NCBI RefSeq assembly: GCF_020532705.1
Contig: NZ_JAJAVD010000001.1
Coordinates: 1,054,001 to 1,118,000, forward strand
DNA: 64,000 nucleotides
From: Methylobacillus caricis
Lineage (GTDB): Bacteria; Pseudomonadota; Gammaproteobacteria; Burkholderiales; Methylophilaceae
Reading direction: 5' to 3'
Part shown: positions 7,907-15,218 of the stretch, piece by piece
Layout: each line of letters starts with the position of its first letter
How positions within the stretch are numbered: the stretch's first letter is position 1
Program-made: the position numbers and the translations under genes
The notes under the pieces: model-generated
What the model saw: only the letters and a program-made list of their open reading frames with translations
The model's database searches: none
Told to the model about the DNA's origin: nothing

Positions 7907-9547
7907 ATGGTGGCTCGTGTATCGGCAGCGGAGCGTGCCCAGCTCAGCAACCGTGCTGAAGTGGAGATCATGCGCTACAAGGATGATCACGCCATGTGGC
8001 ACAAGCATGTGCACAACGTGGATCTGGATCCAGTGCAGGTGTTGAAATGCATTGAGATGGACCAGCATCCTGACACGATTGATGTGTCGTGCCGCCGGAC
8101 AGGTAAGACTGCGGTCAAGGAAATGCATGCACTCAAATATCTTGCCACCACTCCCGCGCAGGAGCTGGGAATTGTGGCTCCACGATTGCAGCAGTCACAG
8201 ACCAACCTCAATTATCACATTGAGGCCATCCGTCGCTCACCTATGCTGGATGCCTACGTGGATTACAAGGCAGGCCGTAAGCAGCTGAGTGACACCAAGT
8301 ATTCATTCGTGAATAAGTCCAAGGCCAGTTCTTACGGGATCATGAGCCAGATTGACGGGGATGCGCTGAGTTATGCCTCGATCGAGGAAGTTGATGATAT
8401 GCCCGCAGATCGTTTGCTTTCCAGATTCATGCCCATGCTGGGCTCAGCGCGCCGGTTAGGGGCTTCAAGCGAGATTTCATTCAAGCCACAGGTGCGCGTG
8501 ACTGGCGTTTTCAAAGGTGCTGACGTAATCCAGCAGCTACTGGACTCCGGCAACTATCACATGTTGCCAGTCCTGAATGTGTATCTGGGCATTGAGATGG
8601 GCATCCTCAATGCCAGTTTCATGCACAAGATGCGTCAAGAGCTGCCTGAAGGAGAGTTCATCAGGCAGTTTCTCTGCAAGAACGTGTCAGCCCAGAACCA
8701 CATCTGGGAGAAATTCATTCGCAAGGCCATGTCCGTGGGTTTGCAGGCTGGTTTGCAGATCGCGGAACCCATGCCGGGGATGCGCTATAAGCGCCGCGGA
8801 TTGATCAGCTTTGGCTATGACCATACCGGCCATGGTGAAAGTACCACTGCTTCAAAATCTGCCCTGGTAGTGACAGAGCAGATAGGCAATTTCATCACAT
8901 TCCCGTTTGTTAAAAGCTGGCCAGCTGGCATAGACGACAAGGTAATTGAGGGTGATCTGTTCAGTTTCTGGGATTACTTCAGGCCTGACTATGCGATAGG
9001 GGATGCCTATGGCGTGGGCATGCTGACCAACTTGAATGATCGCCTTTATGCGCGTGGCCTGACCCACATTGACCGCCGCACTATTGGGGATGGGCAGAGC
9101 ACTGGCAGTACCTGGTCTTCATGGGCGTTTGCGCCGATCCGCTTTGAGGGCATGGTCAAGCACAGTATGGCCGGGGCCCTGCGGGCAGCATTTCATAACG
9201 GACAGGCGGCCATTCCATATTTTGATGATAGTCGTGAAATCGCTGAGGTCCGCGATTCAAATGTGATCTGGGTACCAGGTGAAATATCAGGGGTTGAAGG
9301 TCCCCCAGATTGGGTGGCATTCGTCCGTCAGCTCGGCAACATCAAATCGCTACCCACCAAATCCAGCTATGCCAGCTACAAGCAAGCCAACATCAAAATT
9401 GGTGATGACTTGTTTGATGCTGCCATGGCATCGGTATGGGGCTTGAATGTCGGTGGCATTGCCGATGAGCCCGCAGTGATCACCCATCGCAAACAGACGC
9501 GTGAGCAGCTGATGGGCATAGCCCCTCGATTAGGCATGAGGGCCTGA
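7907..9547 (+). CDS. Terminase large subunit
   Basis: The 546-residue packaging motor has an N-terminal ATPase with a variant Walker A (SCRRTGKTA, about residues 61-69) and an acidic Walker B-like strand (YASIEEVDDM, about 157-166). The C-terminal RNase H-fold nuclease shows SFGYDHTGHGE (about 302-312) and YAIGDAYGVG (about 361). It cuts and pumps phage DNA into the prohead at the portal. It starts two bases after the preceding stop and its own stop overlaps the next gene (ATGA). Confidence 0.9.
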   Translation: MVARVSAAERAQLSNRAEVEIMRYKDDHAMWHKHVHNVDLDPVQVLKCIEMDQHPDTIDVSCRRTGKTAVKEMHALKYLATTPAQELGIVAPRLQQSQTNLNYHIEAIRRSPMLDAYVDYKAGRKQLSDTKYSFVNKSKASSYGIMSQIDGDALSYASIEEVDDMPADRLLSRFMPMLGSARRLGASSEISFKPQVRVTGVFKGADVIQQLLDSGNYHMLPVLNVYLGIEMGILNASFMHKMRQELPEGEFIRQFLCKNVSAQNHIWEKFIRKAMSVGLQAGLQIAEPMPGMRYKRRGLISFGYDHTGHGESTTASKSALVVTEQIGNFITFPFVKSWPAGIDDKVIEGDLFSFWDYFRPDYAIGDAYGVGMLTNLNDRLYARGLTHIDRRTIGDGQSTGSTWSSWAFAPIRFEGMVKHSMAGALRAAFHNGQAAIPYFDDSREIAEVRDSNVIWVPGEISGVEGPPDWVAFVRQLGNIKSLPTKSSYASYKQANIKIGDDLFDAAMASVWGLNVGGIADEPAVITHRKQTREQLMGIAPRLGMRA

Positions 9548-9783
9548 TGACTAAATTAATTGAAACCGATAACACCGTCATTGCCCAGAACCGGCAGTTT
9601 GTGCACACCGAGTTGCCCGGGGCCATTCCCTTCATGACGCAATTGTATGAATTTGGCATGTTTGAAGGATGGAAACATGTGGTAGCTGTTGGTCCACGTG
9701 TGCCTGACACCAATCCCAAACTTGTTTCACCCAGCTGGACTGACCTTAGCGGCAATGGTTTTGTAAAAAAGGAATCCCCATGA
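9547..9783 (+). CDS. Small phage protein of unknown function, between terminase and portal
   Basis: A 78-residue soluble protein with no motif I recognise. It overlaps both neighbours by four bases (ATGA at each end), so it is translated as part of the packaging operon. The position suggests a small head or packaging accessory, but nothing in the sequence proves it. Confidence 0.75.
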   Translation: MTKLIETDNTVIAQNRQFVHTELPGAIPFMTQLYEFGMFEGWKHVVAVGPRVPDTNPKLVSPSWTDLSGNGFVKKESP

Positions 9784-11135
9784 GTTTTATAAGCCGATTA
9801 CGCGCCGCCAGTGGACTGCTGTTTGGCAAGGACATCCCGAACATCAATGCCCGTGAAGGGGCGCCAACGAATGAAATGGGCTACCGCCCAACTCCTGAAG
9901 ATGCCATCAAGTATATGCATCGGCTTATGTGGGTGGACCCGGACCACCGTCAGGCCATCCTGGACATAAGAGATATGGACAGGGCAGACGGACGGGTGAA
10001 GCGCATTCATAGCCGCATCGCCAGGGATACCATCAAGGGCGGGTTGATCATGCAGCAATCTTCACCCAGTGAAGTATTGAGCCGTGAATGGGACGATTTT
10101 CAGCGGCGGCTGCAGCTCAACCGAGTCACCAAGCTGAAATCTGATGCATTGGGATTGGTGAAGGAAGGAAACCTGCCTATGCAATGGGTACTGGATTCTG
10201 AGCTCAATGTGGTGGCTGGCATCCGCATGCCTAGTGAAACCATTATTCCCAATGTTTCGCAGAATGGCCGGTTTCTGGACGTGACCAAGGCTTATAGCCA
10301 GATTGACATCATGACCGGCACAGTCCAGGCCAATTTTGCCCTCTGGCAGCTCACACACGAGCGTTACGATCCTGACAATTTTGACGACCTGGGATGCTAT
10401 GGCCGACCCTTCCTGGATGCATCCCGCGGGGTGTGGCGCAAATTGCAGATGACCGAGGAAGATCTTGTCATCAGGCGCCGCACACGGGCGCCTCAGCGCA
10501 TGTCCCACGTGTTGGAGGGTGCAAGCACGGACGAAATTGATAAATACCGGGCTGAAGTTGAAGCGGATCAATATGAGATCACCACGGATTTTTATGCCAA
10601 CAAAAAAGGCGGCGTCACAGCTGTTGGCGGGGACAGCAACCTGGATCAGATCGCGGATGTGGTTTATCTGCTGGACAGTTTTTTTGCCGGTACGCCTTTA
10701 CCCAAAGGCATGATGGGTTACACCGATGGCATGGCGAGGGACATCCTGGAAGACCTCAAACGGGACTACTACGATGAAATTGACGTGCTGCAGGATGCGC
10801 AGTGCTTTGTATATGACTGCGGATTCCGCCTCCACCTGATGCTGAAGGGCATCAATCCGGATGCGGAAGAATACAAGATCACCACGTTCGAGCGCCGTAC
10901 TGAAACCATGACCCAGACCACAGACCGCGCGCTGAAACTAAAGGCACTGGGCTTGCCACAAGGCATGGTACTGGAAGAGCTGGGTTACAACGCCACCATC
11001 GTGCAGGAGCGAAAGGAGTGGGAGGCGAAAAACTATGACCCATACCCTGGAGACGAATCAAGCAATCCCACCGTAAAAATCACACCTGGCAATGGGCGCA
11101 AGGATGAAAGCGCCCTTGATATTACTAATCGATAG
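9780..11135 (+). CDS. Putative portal protein
   Basis: The 451-residue protein follows the large terminase, the usual place for a portal. It is mixed alpha/beta, includes YMHRLMWVDPDHR and DIRDMDRADGRVKR near the N-terminus as in portal wing regions, and has a long helical C-terminal region (VLEELGYNATIVQERKEWE). The portal forms the dodecameric channel at one capsid vertex. It overlaps the upstream gene by ATGA. The call rests on order, size and general composition, with no single diagnostic motif. Confidence 0.78.
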   Translation: MSFISRLRAASGLLFGKDIPNINAREGAPTNEMGYRPTPEDAIKYMHRLMWVDPDHRQAILDIRDMDRADGRVKRIHSRIARDTIKGGLIMQQSSPSEVLSREWDDFQRRLQLNRVTKLKSDALGLVKEGNLPMQWVLDSELNVVAGIRMPSETIIPNVSQNGRFLDVTKAYSQIDIMTGTVQANFALWQLTHERYDPDNFDDLGCYGRPFLDASRGVWRKLQMTEEDLVIRRRTRAPQRMSHVLEGASTDEIDKYRAEVEADQYEITTDFYANKKGGVTAVGGDSNLDQIADVVYLLDSFFAGTPLPKGMMGYTDGMARDILEDLKRDYYDEIDVLQDAQCFVYDCGFRLHLMLKGINPDAEEYKITTFERRTETMTQTTDRALKLKALGLPQGMVLEELGYNATIVQERKEWEAKNYDPYPGDESSNPTVKITPGNGRKDESALDITNR

Positions 11136-11150
11136 AAGGGGTAGGACATC

Positions 11151-12671
11151 ATGAACATATTTATTCCTCAACGGGCGAATTACCAGGGGATTTTTTATGA
11201 GGCAGGTTTGTATCAGGGCAATAATGTATTGCCATCGCAGATTGCAGCTGGATTGGTTGCAACTGGATTGGCGAATGAGATAGATAATAAAAAAGAACCT
11301 GAAGTAGCCAAATATATTACAGACCCCACTACCGGCAACACTGTGCTGGTTGGGCCGGATGGCGAAGAGATTAGCCTCTCGGAGTTTATCGTCACCCCGG
11401 CATCACTGGTCCTACCTGCCGCGATTTTTTCAGGCAATGATGGCTGGGGTCCCGTGTCAGAAGCAACATTAACCCTAGAGCCGAATATGAAATACAACGG
11501 GCGTGACGTTGTACGTCTATCGGCTGCTACCCCTGTTGGCAGCCCGGCGTATCCTGTGTTGCGGCGCCGCATCCCGTTAAAAGATCGCGGAGTAGCTAAA
11601 AACCGTATCGATATACCAGTGTTTTTCCCGTCTGGTTTTGGGTCAAGCGCTACGCTTGAGGTGTTTGTCAGCAGTGGTGAACCTGCTGCCGTACCACCTA
11701 CATCGACGCCATCTAACCGTCGTACCTATAAGTTCGAGCCGGATCAGATGAAGTTTGGTCGGTGGGCCATATTGTCGGTTGACCTAAACGCTACTGCCGA
11801 TAATTCCCCAAATATAGGTACATCTTGGACTAGCTCGGGTACTGGTGCTGACGTCGCCGCCGTTGCTGAAATTGATTTATTTTTCAACTTCCCGGCTGGC
11901 GGTCAAGACGGAAGTCGATATGTACTATTCTCGGACATCACCTTTGGGGCGGCGGCTACTCCGACCATTATGTTTGGATTTGATGGGGGTGGTTCGGATG
12001 GCGGACATATTACTACGGTCTTGCCACTGTTGCGCAAGTATGGTTTTAAGGCATCCTTCAGTGTCAATTCCCAGCAACTCTTATCAACGGTTAACAACGG
12101 AGCAGGCATTGCTATAGCTCAAGCATTGTTTAATGCTGGGCACGATATTACCAATGAAGGCGTCGGTCATAAAAACTACAGCCTTGCCGAGAATGCCCCC
12201 CTTACAGGACAGGACGCAGATACTGCAATTGAGCGCATGGCGGCAATTGGGGTTGATAAGCATGCTCGCTATATTTGGACAGCGCCTGTGAATGCAATGT
12301 CTGGAGTAGGGATTCAACAACTTATTGATCGTGGTTTTAAGTTTATTCGGTACGGCTCGAAACGAGCGGTGGTGATATCGTCTGTTGGTAAGGAGCCTTT
12401 GATTGGGGTCGCGGCAGTCAAAGGCGATCAGGCAACATCTGCGGGCCTTATCAAATGGCTCAACTCAGCCGAACTGCAGCAAATGGCCGTTCTCTATCTG
12501 TTTCACTCTGTTACAACTTCAGAAAATCCAGGGGCTACAGAAATTAATTTAACGGAGTTTGAAAACTTTTTAATCGAGGTGGCAAACCGCAGGAATCAAG
12601 GACGGCTTCTGCAGATGAGCATGAGCCAATATTTTAAGCAATGGGAGCGTATACCAGCGGCTACACAATAA
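11151..12671 (+). CDS. Phage-borne protein with a NodB/polysaccharide deacetylase-like domain
   Basis: The 506-residue protein has an N-terminal region of about 130 residues that looks like a virion attachment part, then a beta-rich carbohydrate-binding-like region. From about residue 265 it resembles the NodB homology fold: MFGFDGGGSDGG in the place of the TFDDG motif, LLRKYGFKASFSVN, and NAGHDITNEGVGHKNY in the place of the H-x3-H metal site. The catalytic set is altered, so activity is uncertain. It has its own strong ribosome site (AGGGG) and a hairpin after it, and looks richer in A+T than its neighbours. It sits inside the head module, where tail or depolymerase genes are not expected. 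Confidence 0.7.
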   Translation: MNIFIPQRANYQGIFYEAGLYQGNNVLPSQIAAGLVATGLANEIDNKKEPEVAKYITDPTTGNTVLVGPDGEEISLSEFIVTPASLVLPAAIFSGNDGWGPVSEATLTLEPNMKYNGRDVVRLSAATPVGSPAYPVLRRRIPLKDRGVAKNRIDIPVFFPSGFGSSATLEVFVSSGEPAAVPPTSTPSNRRTYKFEPDQMKFGRWAILSVDLNATADNSPNIGTSWTSSGTGADVAAVAEIDLFFNFPAGGQDGSRYVLFSDITFGAAATPTIMFGFDGGGSDGGHITTVLPLLRKYGFKASFSVNSQQLLSTVNNGAGIAIAQALFNAGHDITNEGVGHKNYSLAENAPLTGQDADTAIERMAAIGVDKHARYIWTAPVNAMSGVGIQQLIDRGFKFIRYGSKRAVVISSVGKEPLIGVAAVKGDQATSAGLIKWLNSAELQQMAVLYLFHSVTTSENPGATEINLTEFENFLIEVANRRNQGRLLQMSMSQYFKQWERIPAATQ

Positions 12672-12695
12672 CCCTACTTGTTGGGACACAACCCA

Positions 12696-12715
12696 AAGCT
12701 CACTTCGGTGGGCTT
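12696..12715 (+). terminator. Hairpin after the deacetylase-like gene
   Basis: AAGCTCAC and GTGGGCTT pair around TTCG with one mismatch. No T tract follows, so it is a weak or regulatory hairpin between the cargo gene and the next head gene. Confidence 0.5.
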
Positions 12716-12775
12716 ACTCATCGCTGCCACAACACCCCCCTGATCTTGTCGTCATTATTTTTAGATACTGGACTA

Positions 12776-14656
12776 ATGACCCCAATTCAAGCCACCATTA
12801 AACGCGCCACGCTCCAGGCGCAGCGTCAGATGAATGATCTGGACGGTGAAGCCTTGGAGGCTTTACAGTCCCTTTATGAAATGGCTGCGGAGCAGATCAG
12901 GGATCATCTTGATGCGGCTGGTGATAGTGATGGCACTGTGCAGTTGCAGCGTTTGCAGGATGTGCTGGTGCAGATTGATGGGCGGTTGCGTGCTTTGAGT
13001 GTGGAGCGGTCGCGCTTGTTGAATGGCAACCTCAAGGCTGCAGCTAATCTTGGTACCGTGCCTTTCAGTGCTGTCAGGCTTGGCATCATGCAGCAGACGG
13101 AAGGCATACTCAGCCAGGCGGCGGCGGTGCAGATCAGTGACAGGGCAGTGAATTTTGTGCGAACCTTCATTGATGGCAATGGTTTGCAGCTCTCCGACAG
13201 GATCTGGCGGCTGGACAGGCATGCGCGGGATGTAATGACCAATGCAGTTGAGATGGCCGTGATCCAGGGTCAGGGTGCAGCTGAAGCAGCCCGGGAGTTT
13301 TTGGCACGGGGTGAGATTGTGCCCATCGAGATACAGACCAAAATTGGCATGGCAAACTCCCGCAAGATCGGGAAGGATACTGCCCAGGCCTTGCTGACCG
13401 GCGAAGGCAGCCCCATGAGCAACGCCATGCGGGTTTTCCGTACCGAGATCAACCGGGCGCATGGTGAGGCATACATTGATAGTGCCCTCAGTCACCCGAT
13501 GGCGGCAGGTGTTCGCTTCAAGCTATCGCCAGCTCACCCACGGCCTGATATCTGCGACTTTCACGCGGCGGCCAACCTCTATGGACTTGGCAAGGGGGTT
13601 TACCCCACCCGTGACAAATGCCCATGGCCTGCGCATCCCAACACACTCAGCTATGTTGAGGTAGTTTTCAAGGATGAAATCACGGATGAGGATAGAGAGG
13701 GCAAGGAAACTCCGCTTGAAACGCTAGACCGCATGACTCCAGCGCAAAGAATCGGTGTGCTGGGCAAGAAAAAAAACGAGGTTTACCAGGATGGCCAGCT
13801 CAAGCAGGGGATGATCAAGGCGCGATGGAAGGACGTGCAGAAGCGCATTGGATCCACACCATCCATCCGTCCACCACGTCCAATCTCACCCGCCCGCATC
13901 AAGGGGCGCTTGACCCTGGATGCGATTCTGAAAGAAGGTAACACCATTGCCGATGATGTGCTGAAGTCTGTATTGGGGGAGGGTGGCAGGCCGGATATTG
14001 CCAGGTTGCGTGAGGTGATTCATGACGCCCTGGCAGCCGCCAGACCGATCAACACCCCGGCAAAAGTCAGGAGCAAGGGCGTAGGGGCTCAGTTTGTGCA
14101 GGCAGCATCTCAATTATTCCCGGATAGCTGGACCAAGAAGGTGGATCAATATGGCCCGCTTTTCGTCAAGTTTTCATCGCGCAGGGGATATCAATACACC
14201 ATCCCTAGTGATGTGACTGGCAAGGCTTACAAGATAATGGGATTGTCGGGAGTTTCCAAGGGTGGTGAAGGGTTCATCCAGCTGGGCACGTTCAGCACTG
14301 CGGTGCATGAATATGTGCACCGCATCCAGCACGTGATCCCGCAGCTTGATGACTACTTCCAGGAACTGCACCACCGCAGGACCAACGGCGACCAGCTGAA
14401 AAAACTTAGCCAACTGATGCCAGGTTATGGGTATGGTAGCAATGAGGTGACGCGTGAGGATCACTACATCCATCCTTACCAGGGCCGAATCTATAACAAC
14501 ACCAGTTATCGTGGCAAGTATGGAGCGCTGGAAGTGATGACAATGTCGATCGAGGATGTGTTGGGTGGGAACCATCAACGCTTGCAAGACATCTTAGAGA
14601 GAGACCGGGAAATGTTCGACCTGGTAATAGGAGTATTATTCAAATATGAGCCGTAA
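12776..14656 (+). CDS. MuF-type head morphogenesis protein with C-terminal HExxH domain
   Basis: The 626-residue product begins with a helical N-terminus and a MuF-like core (about residues 180-300), including VFRTEINRAHGEAY and the Cys/His-containing CDFHAAANLYG and DKCPWPAHPN typical of the family. MuF proteins bind the portal and are packaged in the head. The C-terminal ~180 residues carry VHEYVHRIQH, a zincin-type HExxH motif near residue 511. MuF proteins often end in variable effector domains, so this may be an injected metallopeptidase. ATG at 12776 is chosen; the open frame extends back to 12641 but would overlap the upstream gene and hairpin. Confidence 0.8.
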   Translation: MTPIQATIKRATLQAQRQMNDLDGEALEALQSLYEMAAEQIRDHLDAAGDSDGTVQLQRLQDVLVQIDGRLRALSVERSRLLNGNLKAAANLGTVPFSAVRLGIMQQTEGILSQAAAVQISDRAVNFVRTFIDGNGLQLSDRIWRLDRHARDVMTNAVEMAVIQGQGAAEAAREFLARGEIVPIEIQTKIGMANSRKIGKDTAQALLTGEGSPMSNAMRVFRTEINRAHGEAYIDSALSHPMAAGVRFKLSPAHPRPDICDFHAAANLYGLGKGVYPTRDKCPWPAHPNTLSYVEVVFKDEITDEDREGKETPLETLDRMTPAQRIGVLGKKKNEVYQDGQLKQGMIKARWKDVQKRIGSTPSIRPPRPISPARIKGRLTLDAILKEGNTIADDVLKSVLGEGGRPDIARLREVIHDALAAARPINTPAKVRSKGVGAQFVQAASQLFPDSWTKKVDQYGPLFVKFSSRRGYQYTIPSDVTGKAYKIMGLSGVSKGGEGFIQLGTFSTAVHEYVHRIQHVIPQLDDYFQELHHRRTNGDQLKKLSQLMPGYGYGSNEVTREDHYIHPYQGRIYNNTSYRGKYGALEVMTMSIEDVLGGNHQRLQDILERDREMFDLVIGVLFKYEP

Positions 14657-14987
14657 ACTGATATTGCCAGGGATATCCGCCACCATTCCGCCTTTGAATG
14701 TGGTGTGGGACATTGAGACAGGCGAATTGAGCGGCCCTGATGCAGGTTTGCTGCATGCCCACATCAAGGCGCAGGTTGAGCAAGGCTATGTGATCGGCAA
14801 CCCATACCCTAGCACTTACGAAATCAATGATCCGCTTCACAGCATGGCAGATATGGCCCTGGTGCTTTCTCTGAAGTGGGTAGTTCCTGAGGATCTCTCC
14901 AAGCATCTGCCACAGGTGCAGGAAGATGACTTGAACACCATTGCGGGCTCTGATGGTTTTGAAGCCCCAATCGAAATTATCCATTAA
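14646..14987 (+). CDS. Phage protein of unknown function after the MuF protein
   Basis: The 113-residue soluble protein overlaps the MuF gene by 11 bases, so it is coupled to it. It contains NVVWDIETGELSGPDAG but no motif I can assign. Pairing with a MuF-effector gene raises the chance that it is an immunity or chaperone partner of the C-terminal domain, though it may just be a minor head protein. Confidence 0.7.
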   Translation: MSRKLILPGISATIPPLNVVWDIETGELSGPDAGLLHAHIKAQVEQGYVIGNPYPSTYEINDPLHSMADMALVLSLKWVVPEDLSKHLPQVQEDDLNTIAGSDGFEAPIEIIH

Positions 14988-14993
14988 GCCCAG

Positions 14994-15018
14994 CTTACCC
15001 ACATTTTCTGTGGGTAAG
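14994..15018 (+). terminator. Perfect 10-bp hairpin after the MuF operon
   Basis: CTTACCCACA and TGTGGGTAAG pair perfectly around ttttc, seven bases after the stop codon. There is no clear T tract behind it. Confidence 0.65.
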
Positions 15019-15085
15019 GTTGTGCATCAATTCCATCCCCATCAGTAATTTCAACACTTAGCAGCGCTGCCTGCTTTTTGATCCA

Positions 15086-15140
15086 CGACATGCCCGCCCC
15101 CTGTTGATGTCGTGACGTTTTCCCCAAACTCTGCCACATC
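15086..15140. repeat. 55-bp exact repeat, copy 1
   Basis: Identical to 19344-19398. It begins with the inverted repeat CGACAT/ATGTCG and ends in tctgccacatc. This copy lies 79 bases before the capsid fusion gene. Confidence 0.95.
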
Positions 15141-15152
15141 GATTTAAAGGGT

Positions 15153-15203
15153 TGACCCCATCGTGACGCTGTTCTGGCTCGCTCGCCAGTTGCGATGGGG
15201 TCA
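15153..15203. repeat. Nested inverted repeat before the capsid gene
   Basis: TGACCCCATCG (15153-15163) pairs perfectly with CGATGGGGTCA (15193-15203), and a second hairpin CTGGC/GCCAG sits in the loop. In RNA it would make a long two-part hairpin that buries the ATG at 15195, leaving 15219 as the likely start. Confidence 0.75.
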
Positions 15204-15218
15204 CAGATTGAGGCAGGC

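Noticed and set aside
12641-12775. N-terminal extension of the MuF protein by 45 residues
   Set aside because: It overlaps the preceding gene and the hairpin at 12696-12715, and the sequence does not look coding.
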